Source of the DNA: Leptobrachium leishanense | Lineage: Eukaryota > Chordata > Amphibia > Anura > Megophryidae | Assembly: GCA_009667805.1 (NCBI GenBank) | Contig: CM019063.1 | Coordinates: 89,183,877-89,247,876 of the forward strand | Direction: 5' to 3' | DNA: 64,000 nt | Shown: positions 23,838-33,406 of the stretch, piece after piece | Layout: each line of letters starts with the position of its first letter | How positions within the stretch are numbered: position 1 is the first letter of the stretch | Translations under genes and position numbers: made by a program | The notes under the pieces: generated by a model | The model's database searches: none | Told to the model about the DNA's origin: nothing | Seen by the model: only the letters and a program-made list of their open reading frames with translations

Positions 23838-25246
23838 GAATCCCCCCATCTATGGTCAGGCTCAGAACAACCACCAGGCGCTGAAGGATAGGCCTCATGA
23901 AACAGGTGAACCAGACAAGGTGCATGGATATCGCAGGGATCTTGCCAAGAACGATCCTCAGGACAATAACCCTCCCAGTCCACCAGGTACTGCAAGACAC
24001 CCCTGACTAGATGGTACCGCAGGATGGCACGGACCTCATACTCCTCCTCAGGTACAAACATTTTCCCAGGAGGTTTTTCAAGAGGAGCAGCACCCTGACC
24101 AGCCTGGATTCTCTCCAGCAAAGGAGAAGACACTGTCAAGACCGTGGTACCCAAGATCCTCTCGTGAGGAATGATTGGACTGTGGTCAAACGTGTGCTGT
24201 TCATATGACTCAAACTGTCTAGGTAAAGCGTCAGCTTTTGTGTTTTTAGAACCAGGACAATAAGTTAACAAAAAGTTGAAACTTGACAAGAACAGTGACC
24301 ACCTGGCTTGCCTGGAATTCAGGTGTTTGGCATCTCCCATGTACACTAGATTCTTATGGTCTGTGATAATTATCACGGGATCTTTAGTGCCTTCTAGCAA
24401 ATAGCACCATTCCTTGAGGGCCACTATAACTGCTAGTAATTCTCTGTTCCCTATGTCATAGTTTTTCTCAGCAGGTGTCATCGTTCTAGAGAAAAACCCA
24501 CAAGGATGTAAAGGTCCCTCAGGACTTTCTCTTTGAGACAGAAGATACACATGACCCCTTGGAGGCATGGTACCTAGTAAGATTTCTATGGCACAGTCAT
24601 ACGGCCTGTGAGGTGGCAAGATCTCAGATTTTCCCTTATCGAACACCTCCTTTAAGTCTTTGTACCACTCGGGTACCTCAGTAGACAGTGGAGGTGTGGT
24701 AGCAATGTTCAGACTACCTACAGTAGCGGTCATGCCCAGACACCTGGACCAAAATTTTGGTCCCCATGACTCCAACTCCCCTTTACCCCAGTTCACCACT
24801 GGGTTGTGTTTAGCCAACCATGGATAACCCAATATAATAGGTACAGTAGGCGACTCGATGACTTGAAACTGTATGTTTTCTTTATGCAGAACACCTGTCC
24901 TGAAAGAAGCAGGAATTGTTTGATGCGTGACATGGGGTCTTGTCAGCCTCCTACCATCAATATTCTCTATGAGAATTGCCACTTCTCTTTCAACCAGAGG
25001 TGCTTGGTGGATGGCTGCAAACCCAGAGTCCAGGAAATTTCCTGCAGACCCAGAATCCAGTAATGCCTCTATGTCAAATTTGACCTTTTCCCAACCAATG
25101 GTTACAGGCACTACCACACAAGATTTTCTCTTTCTTTTCTTATCAGATACAAAAGACACGACAGTGGTACCTAGAACCTGTCTCTCAAGAGATACCAGGT
25201 TTGCTTGTGACACATTAGACCTATTAGGTCGCTTTGGGCATTGCAA
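23732..25246 (-). CDS. pol: deleted pol polyprotein: protease - RNase H - chromodomain
   Basis: The 504-codon frame continues from the gag zinc knuckle without a stop. Residues about 60-170 form an aspartic protease with the catalytic LLDSGSAGNFLD motif. Residues about 195-240 hold the beginning of reverse transcriptase (RPYDCAIEIL, PPRGHVY) up to LSQRES. There the protein jumps to RNase H sequence (PEGPLHPCGFFSRTMTPAEKNY, then ITDHKNL) at about 240-345. After KADALPRQ and a short piece of the linker to integrase it jumps again, near residue 408, to a C-terminal chromodomain (YEVRAILRYHLVRG, YLVDWEGYCPEDRSWQ). The catalytic reverse transcriptase core and the integrase are missing, yet the frame is open throughout and runs past the polypurine tract into the 3' LTR. 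The protein cannot copy or integrate DNA alone. A start within the gag-pol fusion is more likely than a start at 25246. Confidence 0.75.
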   Translation of the reverse strand: MQCPKRPNRSNVSQANLVSLERQVLGTTVVSFVSDKKRKRKSCVVVPVTIGWEKVKFDIEALLDSGSAGNFLDSGFAAIHQAPLVEREVAILIENIDGRRLTRPHVTHQTIPASFRTGVLHKENIQFQVIESPTVPIILGYPWLAKHNPVVNWGKGELESWGPKFWSRCLGMTATVGSLNIATTPPLSTEVPEWYKDLKEVFDKGKSEILPPHRPYDCAIEILLGTMPPRGHVYLLSQRESPEGPLHPCGFFSRTMTPAEKNYDIGNRELLAVIVALKEWCYLLEGTKDPVIIITDHKNLVYMGDAKHLNSRQARWSLFLSSFNFLLTYCPGSKNTKADALPRQFESYEQHTFDHSPIIPHERILGTTVLTVSSPLLERIQAGQGAAPLEKPPGKMFVPEEEYEVRAILRYHLVRGVLQYLVDWEGYCPEDRSWQDPCDIHAPCLVHLFHEAYPSAPGGCSEPDHRWGDSVTSSAPAVPPGGVWAKRGTTGWPGARTFCWQIGI

Positions 25247-26165
25247 ACAAAAATGTCCTCTGTCTGCGCAGTAAAAACAGAGACCTTCTCTGAGGCGATA
25301 TTGTCTCTCCTCCCCAGATATGCCAGAACGACCAATTGCATAGGCTCTGGTTCAGAGGGTACAGGTCTGGGAGGGGAGACAGCATGAACCGACCTGGGAG
25401 TAGAACAGGCAGCCTGGGCAGGCTTATGTGATTTGCTACGACCAGACCTCCTGTCATGCATTTGATCATCAAGTGCTATACAGTAATCTATGAGGTCTTC
25501 CAGATCCTCAAGTAATGATAGAGGCGCTAAATCATGCATAATAGTCTCTGAGATTCCTTCAAGCAACGCCGTAACAAGCACATCATTTGGCCAGAAAAGT
25601 TCTGATAACAAAGTTTTAAACTCCATAGCATATTCAGCAACTCGGCGGTTGCCCTGTGAAATACGCCATAAAGCTCTGCCCCTGTTGCCCTTCTAACGGG
25701 GTCAAAAGTACGCTTCAAGCTATTCATAAACTCAGCATAATTGTGTATCACTGGTCTGTCCAGATCCCATAAAGGGGTTGCCCACAGGAGAGCTGTATCA
25801 GTCAGGTGATTGATCACATATCCCACCTTTGCTCTATCTGTGGAACACATGCCGGGGTTCAACTTGAACATAATACTTATTTGGGTTACAAACCCTCTAC
25901 AAGACCCTGTACTCCCATTAAAACTTGTGGGAGTCTTTAAGTGAACATGAGATACCTCAGTAGCAGTCATAGACGACACAGAGACTGCTTGTGTGGACCT
26001 GCCAATTGCAGGAGAAAGAGGCGATGCCTGGCCCAATTCTGAAACATGCTTCATGAGTAGGCCCAAAGCCTGACTAAATTGATCCATACGATGATCTTGC
26101 TCTTCTTGCTTACAGATTATATTACTCAGCTTAGACATTAGGTCAGATACAGTTGCCGGATCCAT
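25200..26165 (-). pseudogene. gag: gag of the chromovirus-type element, frameshifted
   Basis: Gag forms the capsid of the intracellular particle. The start codon at 26165-26163 lies just inside the 5' LTR and opens with MDPATVSDL. The capsid-like part (about residues 80-170) contains FNGSTGSCRGFVTQ, TDRAKVGYVINHL and ALLWATPLW, matching the usual pattern of vertebrate gypsy capsids. Two frame breaks are visible, one near 25690 and one near 25340. After the second, the zinc knuckle (CFYCADRGHFCLQC, CX2CX4HX4C, at 25279-25238) lies in the frame that continues directly into pol. The longer open frame reaching 26714 includes LTR sequence and is not all gag. Residue numbering is approximate. Confidence 0.75.
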
Positions 26166-26179
26166 TGGCCCTGTTGTAA

Positions 26180-27068
26180 TGTAACAGTAGCTATATCGCT
26201 TCCCCAAGAGTAGCGGAGTTGAGATCCTTAAGGGCAACAATATTTTCTTGATTAACACAGAAATTGCATAAAATTCAAGTTGTAACTCCAGAACCAGGGG
26301 ACTCAAAGGACTAGCTGGATTGCCTCTAGGCTCTGAGGGTTTCGAGACCGACAGAAAGCCTAGGACACGCTCAGAAACACCATACGTGGAACGACAGTCC
26401 GTGAAGTATTCAAGGTGCAGGGCAGTCAGAGATGCAGAAACCAATCGTTCTGGTAAATACTTCAGATTAGTAGATACCTGGTGACTCTCAGAAGGTACTG
26501 ACTTGCATACAAGATTGTTATTGCTAATATGTACAGAGATGCGATTAGAAATAACATTAAACAGAAATAAACAATCGTTTGTTATCGTGGTCTTTGCAAA
26601 AACATTAACATGATTAGTAGCCTGGGTAAAGGGACCCCAGAGGGTTACAAACAATACCCCTAAACATGATGGGACAGAACCAAAACAGCGAGCGATCACC
26701 CCAGCAGCCAGCATGGGGTTAAATCACTAAAATACGCAAACAGCGTAATATACACGATAGAGAGAGAGTAGTTAGTCAAAGCCAAGCCGGGTCAAATAAC
26801 AGGAGCAGGAATCTCATACAAAGCAGGGTCGTCAACAGTAAATTCAAACAGATTCAGGAAGTAGCGGTGCATGAAGTAAACTCCACAACAGGGCAATGAG
26901 GCAGCTCCTTGAGCCCTGTTTTAAAGCCTGCGGCTCATGATAACCATACATGACCCCGCCCCCTCAGATGCCGATCTGCCAGCAGAAAGTTCTGGCACCC
27001 GGCCAGCCAGCGGTCCCCCTTCTTGCCCAGACCTCCCAGGGGGCACAGCGGGGGCTGAGGATGTAACA
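26180..27068 (-). repeat. 5' LTR of the chromovirus-type element
   Basis: In plus-strand reading it begins TGTAACAGTAGC and ends GAGGATGTAACA, so the element-sense LTR is TGTTACAT...TGTTACA. It is 889 bp. An internal block of about 310 bp (roughly 26257-26570) has no counterpart in the 3' LTR. Confidence 0.8.
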
Positions 27069-27174
27069 TATCCCTGTGTATTGACCTCGGCAACTTTCTA
27101 GTCTCTTATTCATTTGACTCCTGTTCATCTGCTTCTGGCTTCTACTATCCTATCTGCCTATCAGACAATTCATC

Positions 27175-27784
27175 TTAAAGGGACACTCTAATAAAAAATC
27201 ACCCCCCCATTTTTTAACCTTAATCTATCCCTACTCCCTTAATAAATCGTTTTTTTTTTTGTTTTTTTTTGTAACTGTAATACTTACCCTAAAATCCTCT
27301 TGTTTCCAGCGGCGTCTTTTTTTTTCATACTCACCTCCCTCCTCATCCGCTCCCGTCCTTCTTGAGTCTTCTTGCCTTCTGGTTTACGTGAGAAGCGCAC
27401 ATGCGCGCCTCTCACGTAAGCCAGCCAATCTGCAGGCTTCCTCCCGGCTCCCTCTGAGGATTAGTGTTGCGCGCAAGAGGATGCACGCAACACTAACCCT
27501 CAGAGGGAGCCACCAGCTTCTGCGGTGAGTAGGAGACGTCATCGCCCTGAAAGCGCGATGACGTCTCCTACTCGGCAAAAGTCGGCAGAAGCGGGAAATA
27601 TGATTCCCGCTCTGCTGACTGACAGCTGGGAGGGCGGAGTAAAGTTCTCCGCTCTCTCAGCTGTTTTCAGCATTTACAGCTGAACCGCTGAGCGGAGGGA
27701 GGGGGGACAGAGGGTGGCATACTCTGGGCATCATGACCACCTAAAAAAGCTTAGGTAGTCATGTTGCCTAGAGTGTCCCTTTAA
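27175..27784. mobile_element. TTAA-bounded element with 16-bp inverted ends (family L)
   Basis: The ends TTAAAGGGACACTCTA and TAGAGTGTCCCTTTAA are perfect complements and include the TTAA target. The interior has GC-rich inverted blocks around GAAGCGCACATGCGCG, CGTCATCGCCC and GCGATGACG. The style is that of abundant frog TTAA elements (Kolobok or piggyBac class), which is inference. The 60-90 codon frames inside are palindrome products. Confidence 0.8.
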
Positions 27785-28676
27785 GGACTCATGTTTCACT
27801 TTACTGGCTGTCTTACTGTGGAGTTTCACCCCAGACAAATACAAGCCCAGCTGTTAGTATGGATTGGTAATCAGGTCTGGCATGGTAACTTCCACTCATT
27901 CACCATTGCTAAGCTTACTCATTTCCAGAACTGGTACCGGTCTTGTTTCAGATGTTTTTTGGGGATGAGTGTTGGAATCGCCCACTCTGCTCCACCGCCC
28001 TCACACCCCTTCCCCATTAACTCACACAATATCTTTGTATTCATGCACCTTCTCAGGTTTCCAGACTCTGACACAATTCTTTTGCCATATCTGTCTTTTT
28101 TTGCATTTTACTTTTTTCAGCCATCTGTTTTTCATTTTACACTGATTTAACTCATTTACACCAATATTACATCCATGTCATAAGTTTGTATTTTCCCAAC
28201 TTTGTCTCCATTTTCACCAATCTCTCACTTCTGGTCTTTTAACACTCAAGTAGTGAATCACATGTCTTTAGAAATAATGCTCTTCTTTCTATTCAATCAT
28301 CTATTAATCTTCATTCATCCTCTTATCCCCACCTCTGTCTTTTGTTTTCTCTTCCCAACTCAGTATCCATTTTCCATTATGCTCATCCTCCTATGTTCCC
28401 TGATCTGCAGCCTTCCACTTATCTTGCCTGGTCTGTTATTTATCACAATGATTTTGTCTTTCCAACCGCTGTTCTGTTTGTTTACTTTCTTCGTCTCTTA
28501 TACATTAATGAAGTGATTCTAACTCATTATGTGAAGAATAAATACAGATTTCTTTATTAATCAATCAAGCATTAGAAATGCTAATTGGTTGCAAGTACTT
28601 GCAACCAGAAACGTTTGGTTGCAAGTACTGTATTTCTTTAAAAACTTGAAAGGCGTTTGATACAATATCACAACAT
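27785..28676. other. pyrimidine-rich DNA without recognised features
   Basis: From about 27990 to 28500 the plus strand is strongly enriched in C and T, which explains the long hydrophobic frames (27791-28150, 28202-28516). No motif supports them as genes. Confidence 0.5.
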
Positions 28677-28681
28677 ATCTG

Positions 28682-29264
28682 TGTCACGGTTCCCGGATCC
28701 CACCACGCAGTCCTTAAAGCCCAACACTCCACAGAGCCCAAAAGCTACCAACAGGGTAGCCGTAGAAGAATCCCTAACTGTCGGGTCCTTAGAATTGGCC
28801 AGGAATACTAGCTAGACAGAAAGGGTTAATCAAAGACAATTTCGTAATACAAAACCAGGTCAGCAACACGGGGGTAGTCAGACGAGCCAGAATCAGAAAT
28901 ACAGAGTATAGAATAGTCAAATGGAATAGCCGGGTCGATATCAGTGCAGAAGCGTTGTACAAGAAAATAGTCTAGGGCAACGGAAGGCAGAATAGTCAGA
29001 AAACAAGCTGAGGTCAATAACAGGTTAAATCACGAGAGAATTCAGGTACAAGGAGCTCAGGTATGGATAACCACGATCTGGCACTGCTTTGAAGGAACTG
29101 TTGGTTTTTAAAAGACCTTCACCAGACCACGCCCCCCTCTCAAGCCGCACCTCATGCAGCCACCTCCCTGCCTGTTTCAATTTAAACTGGGTGTTGGTGA
29201 GCAAGCAACATCAGACATGCTGCCCTCAAGCACACCGGAAAGGCTGGAAGCCTCCAACGTTACA
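28682..29264 (-). mobile_element. solo LTR with 5-bp target duplication
   Basis: In plus-strand reading it begins TGTCACGG and ends CGTTACA, flanked by ATCTG on both sides (28677-28681 and 29265-29269). It is 583 bp. The block near 29105-29145 (TTAAAAG, CCACGCCCCC) resembles the corresponding block of the chromovirus LTRs (near 23685-23735), suggesting a related gypsy family and minus orientation; that is inference. No internal region remains, as expected after recombination between two LTRs. Confidence 0.75.
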
Positions 29265-29269
29265 ATCTG

Positions 29270-30551
29270 TTGTAAATAATAAATTATTGGGACCTAGGGG
29301 CGATATGGATTCATGCATGGTAATGTTTTGTTCTGCTTTCATTCTTCTTGTTAGGTTATTTGTCATTACTTCATATGATGTCATAAAATACAGTTTTATT
29401 GTATTTTAATATTTCCAATTTTATTTTTTAGAATTCAGCCTCTAAGCCATATCTATTCTTTTGTTAGCACTTTAGTCATCATTTATTACAATTCACTTCT
29501 AATATGTATAAGTATATAAACAGACAACTAGAGCTTTGTGAACTTTTCACCCCTCTGTTTTGCTACAAAAAATAAATATTTTGTGACCCTGTTTTGAGAA
29601 AGATTAACTAAATCTTCAGTATTTCTGGTCAGACAGCAATAACCATAGTTATAGTGTGTGTACACACATCTTATTCTACATAATCGAGCAGAAACACTGG
29701 TTCGATATTGTATAAATTGGATGAACATGTTTAAAGAAGGGCATCTGGCATTGTGTACAGGAAAATAAATCTTGTAAAGTCTGCACAAGCTTAAAATAGA
29801 AAATCTGCTTATATATGTGGTTTAAGAAAAACTTTCAGAACATTGTGTTTGGGAAAAATGTTGGAAATGATTTAGTGCTAATATGATATGACTAACAGCT
29901 TACCATGGCACAAAGTAAAGATGACTACATGGTATACGTGACAGAAGCAATAAAACACTTGATGTTGAAGAGTACTGCCACTCCTCTTTTTTCAGAATTT
30001 AAATTAGCTATTTTTGACCTGGACACAGAGTTATGTTTTGCTTAGTTTTGTACACACATACACACACTTACAGCTATATAATGCTCAATTTAAGCTGCCT
30101 TATACTGTAGTTTGAAGACATAAAAAGAATTGATGTGCAAATCTGTTGTAACTGTGCTCCCAAAATACAGTAGCAAAGGTTTGTATGAGCAATAAAATTA
30201 CTGCAAAGGAAAAAATGTTGGTTTGTTTATGCACTATATCAACCCATAAATAGATTTAACACAACACACAGATCGATAAACTACACAAAGGGAATATCGC
30301 TATCAATATTATATATTGTGTTTTCTACTTCACAGATATTTGGGCTACAGGCATTGAGCTGTAGAAGAAGCACCACTGCCATGAAAACAGAAATGCTGCT
30401 CATGCAAAATAACACAATGTTTTCTTTGATTTATTTTTTCATTTTGTATATTGGAACCATGGCATTCATAATCGTGCAGGATGTGCGATTCCAATAACAC
30501 CAAATTTTTATTTGAATTTTTATTTCTAACAGGGACAGATCCAGACACCAA
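29270..30551. other. AT-rich DNA without recognised features
   Basis: Short motif-free frames only; no terminal repeats seen. Confidence 0.55.
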
Positions 30552-30710
30552 CAGGTCTATTCAAAGAAAAGTGAAACTCAGGAGAATGACAGGAGAAGTG
30601 AAAATTCTAGGTCAAAATATTTATCTCGCTTTCCAAATTGGCTATTTGGTCTAGATTGTTCTCTTCTCCTGCCAAATCTCCAGATTTTCACCTTTCTTTG
30701 AATAGACTTG
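30552..30710. mobile_element. family G hairpin MITE, copy 3
   Basis: It starts CAGGTCTATTCAAAGAAAAG and ends TTTCTTTGAATAGACTTG, with the inner blocks AGGAGAATGACAGGAGAAG and TTCTCTTCTCCTGCC forming a hairpin. Confidence 0.65.
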
Positions 30711-30925
30711 CAAGCTTATTCTACCAATTTTTGCTAAAAAGAGGTGATATAAAAAAAATATGTTTCTGTGGCACCAAAAGAATAATAATAATAATAATAT
30801 TACTTTAGTATCTAAAAAAATATCGTAATAAAATGAATTGCCTCAGCACCTTAAAGTAACAATAATAGTAATCTCTTATACTAATAATAATAACAGTGTT
30901 GGATAGTGACATTGTTAATGTCCGC
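30711..30925 (-). repeat. ATT-rich interspersed repeat, inverted partner of 15002-15229
   Basis: It is the complement of 15002-15229, ending at GGATAGTGACATTGTTAATG, and directly abuts a family G MITE as that copy does. The copies are diverged by indels in the AAT runs. Confidence 0.6.
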
Positions 30926-31091
30926 CCACACTTTGTAGAAACACTGCCCCCAAATATTTAAACTTCTCACACGTAAATACTGTAGATCTAAATCGTATAT
31001 ATATATACATACAGTATATGTGTGTGAGCTCTATATCTATTAAATGTATTAAATCTATTAAATTATGAAGGAAAGAGAAAAATATATTGTA

Positions 31092-31540
31092 AACCCTTTC
31101 ACTGCTGAGCCATTTTCCTGAGCCCCGTGCTGAGGTCATTTTGACAGTTCTGTGTTTAAACAAGTTTTGAAGTCATGTTTTATTATAAGACCAAGATAAA
31201 TTCTATATCTTTATTCTCAGCAGACTCTGCAGATTTTCATATATATATATCAACATTATTTGTGTAAATAATGTCCCATCAGAATGCTATAACAAAAAAA
31301 TTAAAAGAATATAAATTTTCATTCAGATTTCAGTCATTTATAGTGTGTAAAAAATGTTTTTTCACATTTTATCATCCAAACCTTTATGGTTATATATTCT
31401 ATGGGGCACTCTTGTTTAAAAAAAATAGAAATGGTATCCTATTGCTGTATTTTTTTTTTTTAAAAAAAGTGATTTTAACTAAGACTGGAAAAAAATTCTC
31501 TAGTATTTTGCCGCATTGCGTTTTATCAATAATTTGACTA
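31092..31540 (+). repeat. family E half-element
   Basis: CCCTTTCACTGCTGAGCCATTT is followed by the TGCTGAGGTCATTTT block and a central CAGACTCTGCAGATT word, in family E order. The second half is not clearly present. The TTAA has decayed to GTAAACCC. Confidence 0.5.
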
Positions 31541-32334
31541 TGTATAAAACAATGAACTTGCTTGTGACGAGGAAATGAGAAGGTGAGCAATGGCAGTGGT
31601 ATTTCACATTTTATACTGTATGTGACAAATGGACAATGCCATTGCTTAGGAACAAAAATTAATTACTTAGTTTTTTGTATGTTTTTTTCTTTACATAACA
31701 TTTTAAATGATCGTGCTTGGTATCATTAGAAAGGCTAGACTCTAACCTGTCCAATGTCACCTAACATAATTTTGTGGGGTGTAAAGACAAATACAGGGGT
31801 CCAAAGTACACAAGCTCTCCTCTTAGCACTGAGGCAACTTGTGTTTTAGATGGACCAATGTGTAATATAACACTTTGTGCCATACCTCCACATTTGGTAA
31901 CGGTGTGGGAAATAAGAAGTTGAATTAGTGCAGCAGCATTATTTGTTTTACTAGTAAAAGCACATAATGCTACTGCCTTAGAACAGAGAAAAAAATTTAA
32001 TTTTGCATTTAATTTCTTTCTATCATTACACATTAATTAGTTGTGTTTGGTGTTGTTAGAAAGGCCAGACTCTCTCCTTTCTAATGATACCTCACTTGAC
32101 CTTGTGTGGTGTAAAAATGAGAGATGTAGTATTAGGCTAAAATCTACTCCAAAGCCTAACCAATAGATTCTGCTTCTTTTTTCTATTCAATCTTTACTGC
32201 TATTACCTAAGATCACATCAAATAATGAAGAAGCAGAATCCGCTGCCTAACAATGAAGCAAGCATAATACAATTATAGGGAAGATCATATAGAAAAATTG
32301 AACAGAATCTGTTGGCTAGGGTTAACATGAAAGC
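31541..32334. repeat. two diverged repeats related to family E interior
   Basis: Blocks near 31710-31780 and 32040-32115 share the pattern TTGGTRTYRTTAGAAAGGC followed by a GTGGTGTAAA or GTGGGGTGTAAA word. Similar words (TTTGGTATCGTTGGAAAGGC) lie inside family E copies. The minus-strand frame at 31761-32033 has no domain. Confidence 0.45.
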
Positions 32335-32337
32335 ATT

Positions 32338-32517
32338 CAGGTTTATCCAGAGAGCGTGAAAAGCAGGAGAATGACTGGAGAATGAAAAATTCTAGGTCAA
32401 AATAGCCAAACCAGAAAAATTCTCCCTTTCATCTCACTTTCCAAATCGTCTATTTTGACCTAGAATTTTTCATTCTCCAGTCATTCTCCTGCTTTTCATG
32501 CTCTCTGAATAACCCTG
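32338..32517. mobile_element. family G hairpin MITE, copy 4, near-perfect hairpin
   Basis: Arms of about 65 bp (about 32342-32406 and 32450-32512) are almost exact complements, so the whole element folds into one hairpin. ATT flanks both ends (32335-32337 and 32518-32520), a possible 3-bp duplication. The high arm identity suggests it is younger than copies 1-3. Confidence 0.7.
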
Positions 32518-33406
32518 ATTGTTCTTGTCAATGTTAGCTCTGCTAATCACATAGGGAAATATGAACTAATGCTTCTGATTTGTGATGCACTATGGAGGTA
32601 CAGAAACAGGAATAGCATTCAGGGGCCAAGCATGTACAGTACCTTAGACACTCGACTAGGTTCATTTAGAACTAACAGGGTTATTTAAAGAGAATCGAAA
32701 AGTCACCGCACATTTGGTGACTTTTTGTTCTCTTCAATTCGGTGCGATTTGGTGATCCCATTTCGGCGACCCTGCTGTGTATTCAGCAAGCACCACAGGG
32801 CCGTCGTAGTGCAGGGAAAAGCCGCCGCAAACCTGCCGAACACTCTCTGCAAAACCTGGCGAATGCACACCGAAACCCGCAAAAACATCTGGATTAACCC
32901 CGCCAAACACGCAGGAGGAACCCGATCAGCCGCCGATCACAGCGCAGAACAGCTGTGGAGTGAAAAAAAAAACAGTACGCTTGAATGTTTGAAAAGTGAA
33001 ACGCTGCTTGCAAAGAAACTACGGAACAAAAATGTCTGAAATTTACATATAAGATCCAATGGATGATAATAAAAATTTTCTGTTACAGAAAAAATAAAAA
33101 CTATTTAACGACCGCTGACGTACCATGTAAGTCCTGCCCACGGGTCTCCCGTAGGCTAGGGTCAGACGAACGCATTTTTCACATTGTCCGTGAAAAAGTG
33201 CGTTCGAACGAATGGACGTATTTTTTCACAGAATACGCGATAGCGGTCATACGATGCGCATTTTCGTCCGTGATTTTGTACGGATCATCAATAAAACCCT
33301 TTTGCGTCTGGACGTTATGTTGGCCGGACGTGTGCAGCGTCTGACGTCTCCCAATCACGCAATCACGCCGCTATGCGGACGCAGCGCACTCTGTACGTCA
33401 GTAGTA

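Larger units (their letters stand above)
23262..27068 (-). mobile_element. chromovirus-type Ty3/gypsy LTR retrotransposon, internally deleted
   Basis: The element is bounded by LTRs with TG/CA ends and flanked by the perfect 5-bp target duplication TATCC (23257-23261 and 27069-27073). On the minus strand the order is 5' LTR (26180-27068), gag, a pol frame with protease, RNase H and chromodomain, a G-run polypurine tract near 23841-23848, and 3' LTR (23262-23837). Reverse transcriptase and integrase cores are absent. The insertion is therefore a complete integration of a deleted, non-autonomous genome. The LTRs differ in length by about 313 bp. Confidence 0.85.

Noticed and set aside
26166..26714. 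Upstream part of the long gag frame
   Set aside because: It lies in the 5' LTR; gag starts at 26165.
27791..28516. Hydrophobic frames of 104 and 119 codons resembling membrane proteins
   Set aside because: The plus strand is pyrimidine-rich here, which yields Phe/Leu/Ser-rich translations by default.
33212..33406. N-terminal 65 codons of the long CR1 frame
   Set aside because: This part is family C DNA read through by chance; CR1 begins at 33407.
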